Assembly: GCF_902459475.1 (NCBI RefSeq)
Contig: NZ_LR699117.1
Location: forward strand, 1-64,000
Source: Aquicella lusitana
GTDB lineage: Bacteria > Pseudomonadota > Gammaproteobacteria > DSM-16500
Direction of reading: 5' to 3'
Length of the DNA: 64,000 nt
The notes below the pieces were generated by a model. It was given only the letters and a program-made list of their open reading frames with translations, did not search any database and had not been told where the DNA came from. A program made the position numbers and the translations under genes. Shown in pieces: positions 55,034 to 63,793 of the stretch (position 1 is the first letter of the stretch; the number at the start of each line of letters is the position of its first letter).

Positions 55034-55061
55034 CTTGAAAAAATAAATTGAGTCCTCAAAT
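55034..55061 (+). promoter_or_regulatory. Sigma32-like promoter of the third hsp20 gene
   Basis: CTTGAAA at 55034-55040 and CCTCAAAT at 55054-55061 are 13 bp apart, a fair match to the heat-shock consensus. It lies 42 bp upstream of the hsp20 start at 55104. Confidence 0.6.
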
Positions 55062-55103
55062 ATCAAAATGTTGAACCCAAATTAACTAAATGGAGGATAA
55101 AAC

Positions 55104-55550
55104 ATGAACTACATTGCACGTTATGAACCAGCATCTTTAGTGAATGAAGTTAATAAAATAATTGAGCATGCTTTTCGTCCATTAGCAAATAGTGATACAT
55201 CAAATATAGAAACTAGCCAGTGGATACCTGCTGTTGATATCAGAGAAGAAAAAAATCAATTTATTATTCTTGCTGATTTACCTGGCGTTGATAAAAGCGA
55301 TGTTAACATTTCTATGGAAAATAATATTCTAACAATTAAAGGGCACCGCTTTGATCAAAACAAAGACGAAAAGCATAATTATTTTCGTGCGGAACGTGTG
55401 AAAGGTAATTTTTATAGACGGTTTACTTTACCTGACACAGTTGATGGGTCGAAAATCGAAGCTAAAATACAAAAAGGTGTGCTTGAAATTGCTATTCCCA
55501 AGAAAGAATCAGCACAACCACGTTTAATCAAAATTCAATGCGATGATTAA
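55104..55550 (+). CDS. Hsp20 small heat-shock protein (third)
   Basis: A 148-residue chaperone. The alpha-crystallin domain spans about residues 40-142 (WIPAVDIREEKNQFIILADLP, DVNISMENNILTIKGHRF, KGVLEIAIPKKE). GGAGG precedes the ATG. A terminator hairpin begins right after the stop. It resembles the second copy most. Confidence 0.93.
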   Translation: MNYIARYEPASLVNEVNKIIEHAFRPLANSDTSNIETSQWIPAVDIREEKNQFIILADLPGVDKSDVNISMENNILTIKGHRFDQNKDEKHNYFRAERVKGNFYRRFTLPDTVDGSKIEAKIQKGVLEIAIPKKESAQPRLIKIQCDD

Positions 55551-55582
55551 ATGAGTGCGTAGGTAATCTACGCACTCATTTT
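55551..55582 (+). terminator. Rho-independent terminator after the third hsp20 gene
   Basis: ATGAGTGCGTAG (55551-55562) pairs perfectly with CTACGCACTCAT (55568-55579) around a 5-nt loop and is followed by a T-rich run. Confidence 0.85.
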
Positions 55583-55621
55583 AATATTTTTTATAAAAAA
55601 TTTAAATAAAGGAGAAAGATA

Positions 55622-56128
55622 ATGAAATCATTTTCCGTTATAAAAAATCGACTGAATGAAACTTGGGAAAATTTTTCTGAAGGATGGAACAAACTAAGTG
55701 ACTTATCACGCAATGCTTTAACCAGATTTTCTCATCCTTTAAAAAATAAAAATGAGCAAAGCAATCAAATAAACCCCCTGCAACAATGGTCACATGGTAT
55801 TGGATGGAGTTTATTGCCTGTTGATCTCTATGAAGATAATGATTCCATTCATGTAAGAGTAGAAGTACCTGGGCTTTCATTGAATGATTTAGATGTTCGT
55901 GTTGCTGGTGATCAGTTAATAATAGAAGGGAATAAACAACTCAAGCGTGAAGAGATGAAAGATCAATTTTATTTAATGGAATGTGCTTATGGCCATTTTA
56001 GTCGTGTCATTCCATTGCCATGCAAAGTAAAAGATAGAGAAGCAAAAGCATCTTACAAGCATGGGGTATTAAATGTTATTTTGCCAAAATCAAATGATGC
56101 GAAAAAGATTAAAATATTAGTTCAATAA
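55622..56128 (+). CDS. Hsp20 family protein (fourth, divergent)
   Basis: A 168-residue protein with a long N-terminal extension (about 60 residues) before the alpha-crystallin domain (LLPVDLYEDNDSIHVRVEVPG, LNDLDVRVAGDQLIIEGNKQ, GVLNVILPK). It is less like the other three, so it is probably a separate subfamily. An AGGAG site precedes it. It lies just upstream of the DUF1931 gene. Confidence 0.9.
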   Translation: MKSFSVIKNRLNETWENFSEGWNKLSDLSRNALTRFSHPLKNKNEQSNQINPLQQWSHGIGWSLLPVDLYEDNDSIHVRVEVPGLSLNDLDVRVAGDQLIIEGNKQLKREEMKDQFYLMECAYGHFSRVIPLPCKVKDREAKASYKHGVLNVILPKSNDAKKIKILVQ

Positions 56129-56318
56129 AATATTTTTTTGACGCAAGGAGTATTGTATGGTCATGGCAGTGAAACAATTTCAAAAGCTATTCCGTACCGC
56201 TGCAGGTTTAAACGTTGATAAAAATGATATTAAACGATTAAGTAATTTTATCAATGAGAGGTTGGCGGATTTGCTTTTATTAGGCCCAAAAGTACGGAAG
56301 CTGCGATACGGTGCCATT

Positions 56319-59300
56319 TCAAGCTGACTTATCATATACCTCATCTAGTATGGTGTCCTCATCTTCATCACGACTGTCTATTTCCAGCACATCTGCCGTA
56401 ATTCCTAACCGTTTCGTCAAATCCAATGGGAATAATCCATATGGATTGATGTGAGAATGGAACAGCACATTCAATGCACGCTTGTCTTCTGGCACTAATA
56501 CATTCTGCCACTCTGGTTTTGATAACACCCTTTGAAAGATTATCGTATTGATATAAGCCATACATGCTTGCAGTAAATGAAGGCAAAGAATACCAAGTTC
56601 CTGATATTCCTTAATGTTCGTGGATATTTCACCGAGCTTACCATAAAAAATAAATCCCATCACACTGTTGAGACGCTCAACTACATTTTGCGATTCATGT
56701 ATTTCAATTCGTAAATCTTCTGACATTAAACATCGGCATATAAAATTTGTTTTTGATACTTTTCCAATCTCTATTATGGCTTTATACACAGGATGCTGAT
56801 AATTGTCTTTACTAAATCGTTTAACAAAAACATCCGGTTCCATTGTTCCAATTTTTAACGCAATAATATGTTTAATTGCTTCATCATAATTTTCTTCTAT
56901 CAATTTCCATTTGATGGGTTCTTTTAAAATTAAATCCAGATTTTTATAATCATTTCTCTGACTGGATGATGGGTAATATAATTTTTGCGCATACATATTT
57001 TTGAGCCTGGGAAGCAAGTCAAAATCTAATAATTCACTAACACCAAAGGCGAGAGTACTTTGTCCGTGCGTATCACAATAAACTTGATTCATTTCCATGT
57101 TAGTGCAATGTTGTAATATTCCCTTGAGCATTGCTCCTACTTCTGATGAAGAACATGTTTTTAATTGAGAATAAATACAAAGCGCATTTTCATCTACATG
57201 CCAATATACCATCACGCCTCGACCTTTATAACGTGCATGCCATTCCACCATTAGATTTTGATCCCACACACTAATTTTTTTGGAATCACAAGCAACACTT
57301 GTTGTTGCTTCTCCCCAGATTCGTGGATCACGTATTTCTAATATTTTATTGATAATTTCACTAAGTATAAACCTGACATTTTCAACAGTAATAAAGCGAC
57401 GTTTTACATACTTTAGATCATCGTAACTCACCGATTCATTCGCTGAACTTAAACATTTAAGACCGGTGTTGGTACCTATTGCGTAAAGACACAATAATAA
57501 TCGAAATTGTAGTATTTCCCTTGGTATATTTTCACGACTAGCAACCGTCTGCACAAGATTGGTGAACTCCATCTGAAGGTCACATTCTTTTAGCATATCA
57601 ATTAAATTAATTGTTCCGTATTCTTGTTTAATTGCCTGATGCAGTTTTTTAATATTTACAGGTTCAGCCTGGGGATCATAAGGAGAAATTTTTATGTGCC
57701 CACTACCATCTTTATTAATGATTTCAACCTTTTCATTGCAAGGAATATTTTCATTTAGTAACGTCAAGTTATCATGTAGTTCCTTTTTACGTGGCGTAAT
57801 AAATTCTTTCACACTTAGCGGTAATCCTAATAAACCATAGTAATGTTCCCGTTTTTCATCAAAATCTTTTGGTAGATCATGATCTGGATTACGGTAACGA
57901 TAGGCACCTTCAATCCAAATCATCTTGCAATTTAATTGCCGTTTAATTTCTTGAAAAACTGACAACTCGTAATTAACTCGATTTATTTTTCTGGTTCCAT
58001 TTTCTAAATTAACAACAACTAAGTCCACCCATTCATTTGGAACCACATTTTTAATAGGGATATTCGCATCATCAGGGTAAAATTCGTGCTGAAAGTCGCG
58101 GTATGTTTTTATTATCTGAATGCCATTTATTAATGGTATGGTTGCGTTTAAATTTGTTTTCAACGTGAATGAATCCAATAACGCTAGCAACATTTTCCTG
58201 CTGGCGTGAGAATACAATGAGTGCATTTTCATGTGCACTTGGGTTTGGTACCATTTCCCTTTAAAACATAATTCTTTTGCCAGGTTCTTCAATGTATCCT
58301 GTCCAACTTGAGGATAAATGATGTCTTGAATCACTCCGGTTGGATTTTCTGAAGCGCTAACAGACAACTTGTATAATATGTCAAATTTACCATCAACACA
58401 TTTCACTTCAGATAATATCTTCTTATCAACAAAACTTTCAGATTTTGTTTGTAATTGGTGCGCTAACTTCATAAACAAATCAGCAAGGCTGTCTATGAGT
58501 AATTGAGACCGGAAATAACAAAAAATAGAAAATGTTGCATAACGAATATGTGGTTTATGCTCTCTCATGCCACTTGGACGCTCTGCCATAATACGATGAT
58601 AATATTTTTTGATTAATTTTTCTGAAAGGCTGGAAAGTACATCTACAGGAGAGTCTAATTGCTTCAAACGATCAATTTTTTGGATAGCTCGAAAAACATT
58701 TTTTAATTTAGCACCTGGAATATCTATTTTAAGATGTTTAAATTTTATTTCTGAATCATCATTAATTTCATCATCATCGCTTTCAGCATCATCAGATAGT
58801 AATTCGTCCATCAGAAACTTTGTTTTTTCATCCAATTTACTGTAAATGGAATCAAATAATTGTTGTTCAAATTCATGATGTGATGAACTTATATGTCTAT
58901 CTAATTCCCTTGATGTAAAAGGCTCAATTTTATTGTTACGAAAATAAGTATAAGCATGTTCAATTCGTTGTGGTCTTTTAATTGCATTAGGAAATACATT
59001 TTTGCACAACCATTCTTTGAAATCGTGTATATCATTGCCCGTTACTTTTCGGTATCCAAGTAATTCCCTGACTTCCTGGCGAAACCGCTTAGTACTTCTT
59101 CCTTCCCAATCAAATTGATTAATCATTGAAGGTGAAATATTTAATTGATTTGAAATTGTATTTAGCATTAATGGATCGATGAATTTGATATGCTTGGGAT
59201 AGCGACTTTCCAATTGAAAATATTTCAGCAGTACTGCAAACCCGAGTCTATTCTTGTCTGTGTTTTTAGTTTTAGCGAGAATTAATTCATCGTCGCTTAA

Positions 59301-59324
59301 ATTATAAATCGTGCCTTTGTCCAT
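56319..59324 (-). CDS. tnpA: Tn3-family transposase TnpA
   Basis: A 1001-residue replicative transposase. The N-terminal half holds the DNA-binding part (LAKTKNTDKNRLGFAVLLKYFQ). The C-terminal DDE core has Asp in VACDSKKISVW (about 678), Asp in VYCDTHGQSTLAFG (about 748) and Glu in NVVERLNSVMGFIFYG (about 882). The FDLLPRLKNMYAQKLYYP stretch is typical of Tn3. It overlaps tnpR by 23 bp and looks complete. Confidence 0.95.
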   Translation of the reverse strand: MDKGTIYNLSDDELILAKTKNTDKNRLGFAVLLKYFQLESRYPKHIKFIDPLMLNTISNQLNISPSMINQFDWEGRSTKRFRQEVRELLGYRKVTGNDIHDFKEWLCKNVFPNAIKRPQRIEHAYTYFRNNKIEPFTSRELDRHISSSHHEFEQQLFDSIYSKLDEKTKFLMDELLSDDAESDDDEINDDSEIKFKHLKIDIPGAKLKNVFRAIQKIDRLKQLDSPVDVLSSLSEKLIKKYYHRIMAERPSGMREHKPHIRYATFSIFCYFRSQLLIDSLADLFMKLAHQLQTKSESFVDKKILSEVKCVDGKFDILYKLSVSASENPTGVIQDIIYPQVGQDTLKNLAKELCFKGKWYQTQVHMKMHSLYSHASRKMLLALLDSFTLKTNLNATIPLINGIQIIKTYRDFQHEFYPDDANIPIKNVVPNEWVDLVVVNLENGTRKINRVNYELSVFQEIKRQLNCKMIWIEGAYRYRNPDHDLPKDFDEKREHYYGLLGLPLSVKEFITPRKKELHDNLTLLNENIPCNEKVEIINKDGSGHIKISPYDPQAEPVNIKKLHQAIKQEYGTINLIDMLKECDLQMEFTNLVQTVASRENIPREILQFRLLLCLYAIGTNTGLKCLSSANESVSYDDLKYVKRRFITVENVRFILSEIINKILEIRDPRIWGEATTSVACDSKKISVWDQNLMVEWHARYKGRGVMVYWHVDENALCIYSQLKTCSSSEVGAMLKGILQHCTNMEMNQVYCDTHGQSTLAFGVSELLDFDLLPRLKNMYAQKLYYPSSSQRNDYKNLDLILKEPIKWKLIEENYDEAIKHIIALKIGTMEPDVFVKRFSKDNYQHPVYKAIIEIGKVSKTNFICRCLMSEDLRIEIHESQNVVERLNSVMGFIFYGKLGEISTNIKEYQELGILCLHLLQACMAYINTIIFQRVLSKPEWQNVLVPEDKRALNVLFHSHINPYGLFPLDLTKRLGITADVLEIDSRDEDEDTILDEVYDKSA

Positions 59325-59928
59325 GTAATTTCTTATTCTTCTTTTTCTGTGATTGTTTTTGAGATTCGTTTTTTAGGTAACGATAGAGTGTTGGTTTGGT
59401 AATATTAAATAATTTGCATATCTCCATGACGGACAAATCGCCTTTATCATAGTGTTTTTTTAACTTCCTAATTTCGTTTTTATTCAACTGTACTGGCCTT
59501 CCACCCAAACGACCGCGAATTCTAGCTGCTTTTAATCCCGCGTTTGTTCGCTCACGTATCAGTTCTCTTTCAAATTGTGCAAGCGCTCCAAAAATATGAA
59601 AGATTAACTGGCCGCCACTGGTAGTCGTATCAATGTTCTCTTGCAAACTTTTAAAGCCTATTCCTTTTTCACTTAATTCTTTTATCGTTTGAATGAGATG
59701 GGCTAGAGACCTGCCTAATCGATCCAATCGCCACACAACCAACATATCGCCTTTGCGTAAATGTGATAGCGCAGAATGCAACCCAGGACGAGCGGTTTTA
59801 ACCCCGCTTACAACATCGGTATAAACATCTTGGCAGCCCGCACTTTTTAGCGCGTCTTCTTGCATATTCAAATATTGGTCAGCAGTAGAGACGCGGGCAT
59901 ATCCTATGAGCATAAAATACATATCCAT
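59302..59928 (-). CDS. tnpR: Serine resolvase TnpR
   Basis: A 208-residue serine recombinase (203 if it starts at ATG 59913). The catalytic Ser lies in YARVSTADQ (residue 14, or 9 from the second ATG). VVWRLDRLGRSLAHLI and FGALAQFERELIRERT are the conserved core parts. The C-terminus has a helix-turn-helix (SVMEICKLFNITKPTLYRYL) and a basic tail. It resolves cointegrates at a res site, expected in 59929-60175. Confidence 0.93.
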   Translation of the reverse strand: MDMYFMLIGYARVSTADQYLNMQEDALKSAGCQDVYTDVVSGVKTARPGLHSALSHLRKGDMLVVWRLDRLGRSLAHLIQTIKELSEKGIGFKSLQENIDTTTSGGQLIFHIFGALAQFERELIRERTNAGLKAARIRGRLGGRPVQLNKNEIRKLKKHYDKGDLSVMEICKLFNITKPTLYRYLKNESQKQSQKKKNKKLHGQRHDL

Positions 59929-60175
59929 TGATTAAATGAGGGAGCGATGGTAACGTAACTCATCGTATATAAGCAAGTTGTATAACCTTGAATTTTTAAC
60001 CATTTTAGTTACCATTATATGCCTTTCTTTTCTTGAAGAAATGAATTTGCATCTCAGGTAACATAAACGAACGTTTTCGTTACTGTTAAAAATAGTGTGT
60101 TTTAATTTATATATGAAAGTTTTAGTTTGAAACTTAAAACTAGAAGATACTAATTGGGCTATCTTTTCACTTAAA
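59929..60175. promoter_or_regulatory. Probable res site and promoter region of the transposon
   Basis: This 247-bp gap between tnpR and the passenger gene should hold res. It is AT-rich and has short repeats of GTAAC type (GGTAACGTAACTC near 59950, AGTTACC near 60010, GGTAACAT near 60057) and an AACGAA/TTCGTT pair near 60068-60082. Subsite boundaries cannot be set by eye. A minus-strand ORF (59932-60210) here is probably not real. Confidence 0.5.
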
Positions 60176-60193
60176 TTGGGCAATAACCAAACT

Positions 60194-61231
60194 ATGTTTA
60201 GTTTTTTCAATCTTTTTAATGATAGTGAGAAGTCAAAAGATCAAAATGACATTAATTACTTAGAATTAATGCCTAAAGAAATTTTGAGCGAGATTATTCG
60301 TTATTTAACACCGTCTGAATTACTCCAACTCTCCGCAATGTCAAAATATTTTTATAGAAATGTAAATCAACCTGATATGTGGGCACATTTTTTTAAATTA
60401 TCTTCGTTAGATAAAAATAGTGATATGCAGAAAATAAAAAAACTAGCATTAAAACAAGTAAGCGATCTGTTTACCTTACCTGGTAACAATTATTCGAATT
60501 TACTTGCGCAGAAAAAACTATCGATTTCTCAATTATTAGCTATGCTAATGCCTTATGGCGTCACTTCAGAATCGAAATATAACTTTGTAAAGTTAAAGGG
60601 AACTTATATCAATTATGATATCGGATCGCAATGGGCACTTAATCCACAATATGCTTTAAACCATATCCCAACAACATCATTAACCAATTTTTTTAGTCAC
60701 GACTTTAACTTCCAAATAGATGCTATACCAAACTTTATTATTAATTTTTCCGATTGCAAAAAATTAAATTTTAAAGACCAGAGCAAATATAACTCAATTA
60801 GCGGTACTCATTATATTCTCATCTCCGTTAACAATATTTCTGACCTTGTCAATTTCTATCAACAAGTCAAAGAAAATAATATTGACACGCTATCACCTAT
60901 TATCTTAGTCCACTCTCCCTCTGCAACTAACGTATTTGATGAAAAGTTCTTAAATGAAATGAATAAGCTTTGCTTGCCAATAGCCGCTACGATAAATGGT
61001 GGATTTAATCCACTCAAATTTTTTTGGACGACATTTTCGGATAGGAAACAGAATAATATTTGGTACAACAATATCCTATGTAAACCATCAGAGGGTGAAA
61101 ATGAGCTGGGTAAGTGCTTGGCTATTATTGCAAACATAAAGAGATCATCTGAGGTGTTGGCGGTAATCAAAAATAAATTTACTAGTAATGAAAGTAATTT
61201 GACCGGAAATCAAGTATGTCGGATTATTTAG
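60194..61231 (+). CDS. F-box domain protein, transposon passenger (putative effector)
   Basis: A 345-residue protein from ATG 60194 (the frame opens at a TTG at 60176; no strong ribosome site for either). Residues about 23-70 match the eukaryotic F-box: LELMPKEILSEIIRYL, TPSELLQLSAMSKYFYRNV and NQPDMWAHFFKLS. The remaining 270 residues show no motif I know. F-box proteins bind Skp1 to recruit targets to SCF ubiquitin ligases; Legionella effectors use this. A host-directed role is inferred, as is Dot/Icm delivery. Confidence 0.8.
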   Translation: MFSFFNLFNDSEKSKDQNDINYLELMPKEILSEIIRYLTPSELLQLSAMSKYFYRNVNQPDMWAHFFKLSSLDKNSDMQKIKKLALKQVSDLFTLPGNNYSNLLAQKKLSISQLLAMLMPYGVTSESKYNFVKLKGTYINYDIGSQWALNPQYALNHIPTTSLTNFFSHDFNFQIDAIPNFIINFSDCKKLNFKDQSKYNSISGTHYILISVNNISDLVNFYQQVKENNIDTLSPIILVHSPSATNVFDEKFLNEMNKLCLPIAATINGGFNPLKFFWTTFSDRKQNNIWYNNILCKPSEGENELGKCLAIIANIKRSSEVLAVIKNKFTSNESNLTGNQVCRII

Positions 61232-61627
61232 AAAATACCGGCAATCAAATTAAAGTGGCACCTGGTCGCAGCTTCCGTACCTTAGGGGCTATTAGGGCAA
61301 GTATCTGCTCGGGTGAATAATCGAGAAGTTATCGATTTCACTGATTTGCCTATCACAAAAGGTCTACAAACTAATATTCAAGAATTTAAAACAATGGATG
61401 AAAATATTGATATTCAATCAATCTTGGAACAACAAGCAAAATTGCCCCCTTTAAAATTGGGTTATAGTGCTACGCTTCAAGCAAAAATCCCAGAATTAGT
61501 CGGTGGAATCACGGTTAGTCTTGCTAAAGCTTTTCGTGCTTTGGATAAAGACATGAAAAATCCTTCACCTTTTGAATGGGAAAAAGCTGAGGCAATTTAC
61601 AACATTCTTCTTTAAGATATTATTTCA

Positions 61628-61656
61628 CTATGGTCACCTTGCACAGGTGACCATAG
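61628..61656. terminator. Bidirectional terminator hairpin between DUF1931 and SH3b genes
   Basis: CTATGGTCACCT (61628-61639) pairs perfectly with AGGTGACCATAG (61645-61656) around a 5-nt loop. It lies between two converging genes. No long T-run is present on either side, so termination strength is uncertain. Confidence 0.6.
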
Positions 61657-61675
61657 ACTTCACTTTCATCTCACA

Positions 61676-62296
61676 TTATTTCTTAATTTTGTTATCCACA
61701 TTATTTTGTGTTGTTGCTGGTGAGGTTGATGTTGTTTGTTTATTCACTTGTGGTGGCTTAGTAATTTTTTGCACTGGCATGACCATAACTGGGACAAAAA
61801 AAGGAAATGCTTCATGATGCATAAAATGCCAATCGTTATAAAATAACTGATCCATATCGCGCATCATGTTCTGTATAGATTTCTGCATTTCTTGCTGTTC
61901 GGTTTGCACTTGCTTAACAAGCGTTTTTGTTTGTTCAGGCGTCAGATTGGTTGGTTGTCCAAACTGGATAATACGATAAGTCGTAGGTGTCTTATTATCT
62001 ATACTTTGAGTAAAAGTGAAAATAGATTGAGAGGTACCTGCACTATTAAGATCACTTGATTTCACCCATCCGACATTTCCATTTTTGGGATCAGCAATTT
62101 TTACCCAGCTGCCTTCTTTCGGTGTGTATATCGGAATAATACCTGCTGCTAGATCAATCGTCCCAATCGCTTTTGCATCTGATTTGGGTTGATCATATAA
62201 GCTAATTTCCTTAGCAAACACCGTTACAGGAAGACTTAGAATGATTGCCGAGGCCATCAATTTGAGAAATATAAAAAATAAATATTTTATGTTCAT
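61676..62296 (-). CDS. Secreted SH3b-domain protein
   Basis: A 206-residue protein with a signal peptide ending about residue 29 (LPVTVFA-KEIS). Residues about 30-85 form a bacterial SH3 domain (ISLYDQPKSDAKAIGTIDLA, GSWVKIADPKNGNVGWVKSSDL). A helical segment rich in Gln follows (LTPEQTKTLVKQVQTEQQEM) and the C-terminus is Thr/Pro-rich. It probably acts in the periplasm or on the cell wall. It is downstream of the broken Kef gene on the same strand. Confidence 0.85.
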   Translation of the reverse strand: MNIKYLFFIFLKLMASAIILSLPVTVFAKEISLYDQPKSDAKAIGTIDLAAGIIPIYTPKEGSWVKIADPKNGNVGWVKSSDLNSAGTSQSIFTFTQSIDNKTPTTYRIIQFGQPTNLTPEQTKTLVKQVQTEQQEMQKSIQNMMRDMDQLFYNDWHFMHHEAFPFFVPVMVMPVQKITKPPQVNKQTTSTSPATTQNNVDNKIKK

Positions 62297-62378
62297 ATTT
62301 GTTTTCTCCCTTCAAATTATTTTAGAAAATATGACTATCGTTATTTTAAATGGGGCGGGTTTTAGAAAATTCAAGCGC

Positions 62379-63571
62379 TTACTTTTTTTCTTGTGAAATT
62401 GTAGCCAAATGTAGTTCTGCTTTAGCAATGATTTTTTTCGTTAATAAAATCCATAATGGACTCAATAAAAATGAAATAGCGATGGTGGTATTCATCATAT
62501 TATAAATAACGACTGAAAAAATACTTGTCTGGTAGCCAATGGCTGTCAGAATAAAACTTAATTCACCAATTTGAGATAGTAATGATCCTCCATAAAAACT
62601 TACCCGCCAAGATTCGCCTAGCGTTTTTAAAACTATTGCATTGATCAATGTGTTGGTTACTAAAATGCTAACGGTTAATAACAAGATCTGCCAAAAATAT
62701 GGTCGAATAAAGTCGGGCTTGATTAACATGCCGATGGAGATAAAAAAGAACGCGATGAAAATGGTTCTTAATGGTAATAAGTTGTCATGCACCCAATGTG
62801 TTTCTTTTATAGCTGCAACAAGCATGCCGCCTAAAAATGCGCCTAATGCTGGGCTAATTTTTAATAGTCCTGCGAGTGTTGCGATACCGAAGCATAATAT
62901 TAAAGATAAAAATAATTGTGTTTCATGATCACTACCTAATCTTTTGAGAAAAGAAATATCAATTTTCTTTTTTATCACAATCCAAGTAATCAGTGTAATC
63001 ATGGCAATGCCACCGATGATTTGTAAGCTAACGGTGTTCCAATCAATCATTTTATTTGTTAGAAAACCGACAATAATCAGCATTGGGAAAATAAAAATGT
63101 CTTGTACCAATAAAATTCCTACCACATCTTGGCCTACTTCGTATTTAATTCATGCCAGTCCTGTAACAGTTTGAATACAACTGAAGTACTACTTAAACTA
63201 ATAATGAATCCCAATAAAATAATTTGTTGCCATGACCATTGAAAGATGAAACTAATGATAGCTACAAAAATAATGCTGACCAAAATTTGCAAGGTCGTGC
63301 CGCAGAGAGAAACGATCCAATTTTCAACCAATCGTTTGGGCGATAACTCTAATCCAACGAAAAACAATAGCAGGATGACACCCATGTTGCCCATGTGCGC
63401 TAATAAGCTTGGCTGCTTTATTATTCCGAGAACATGTGGCCCTAGAATAAATCCGGCGATGATATAGCCAATAATATGAGGCTGTTTAAGTTCTTTTAAT
63501 ATCAGTCCTAAAATAAAAACAGCCAAAACAATAAGAACAAAAGCAGATATTAAAGGATCCGTAGTATGCAT
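62379..63571 (-). pseudogene. Kef/CPA2-type cation:proton antiporter, frameshifted
   Basis: The first frame (63571-63134) gives five to six membrane helices with PHIIGYIIAGFILGPHVLG and SLSSTSVVFKLLQDWHELNTK, then stops. The second frame, one base off, continues VGQDVVGILLVQDIFIFPML through ALGAFLGGMLVAAIKETHW to 62379. A single base lost near 63133 explains it. Joined length is about 397 residues without an RCK domain. Such antiporters exchange K+ or Na+ for H+ under stress. Confidence 0.85.
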
Positions 63572-63793
63572 AATGTCACGTATGGCTATGTAATTTTTTT
63601 ACCAGACAAGAATAAGCTCCTCAAAAGATAGCTAGCAAGAAATGAAATCAAAAAAATGACAAAAACTATCTTTTTGAACAAGTATAGGCAACCATGCTTA
63701 ATGCTCAATTTATGTATGTGAACTCTCCTTGTTCATCATCGCCATCTTAGAAGGTATAAAGAGCATATCATATTTTATAAGCCTATATTTTGA

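Larger units (their letters stand above)
56283..61289. mobile_element. Tn3-family transposon carrying an F-box protein gene
   Basis: A 5007-bp transposon. The ends are inverted repeats of about 38 bp: left GGCCCAAAAGTACGGAAGCT, right (complement) GCCCCTAAGGTACGGAAGCT, continuing GCGA and GGTGCCA in both. The 5-bp duplication TATTA (56278-56282 and 61290-61294) is the Tn3 hallmark. It holds tnpA and tnpR on the minus strand and one passenger gene on the plus strand. It is inserted in a DUF1931 gene. Confidence 0.95.
56157..61615 (+). pseudogene. DUF1931 histone-fold protein interrupted by a Tn3-family transposon
   Basis: The 5' part is 56157-56282 (42 codons: AVKQFQKLFRTAAGLNVDKN, DIKRLSNFINERLADLLLL) and the 3' part is 61295-61615. 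Removing the transposon and one TATTA copy joins them in frame as LLLLG-QVSARVNNREVID, giving 148 residues with FTDLPITKGLQTNIQEFK and the ending AEAIYNILL. DUF1931 proteins have a double histone fold, role unclear. AGGAG precedes the start. The GTG at 61313 could in principle start a fragment. Confidence 0.88.

Noticed and set aside
59932-60210. Minus-strand 92-residue ORF between tnpR and the F-box gene
   Set aside because: It lies over the expected res and promoter region and has no recognisable domain.
34072-63571. All frameshifts being sequencing errors
   Set aside because: Two of the lesions are substitutions to stop codons, and several shifts are outside long homopolymers; yet single sites may still be errors.
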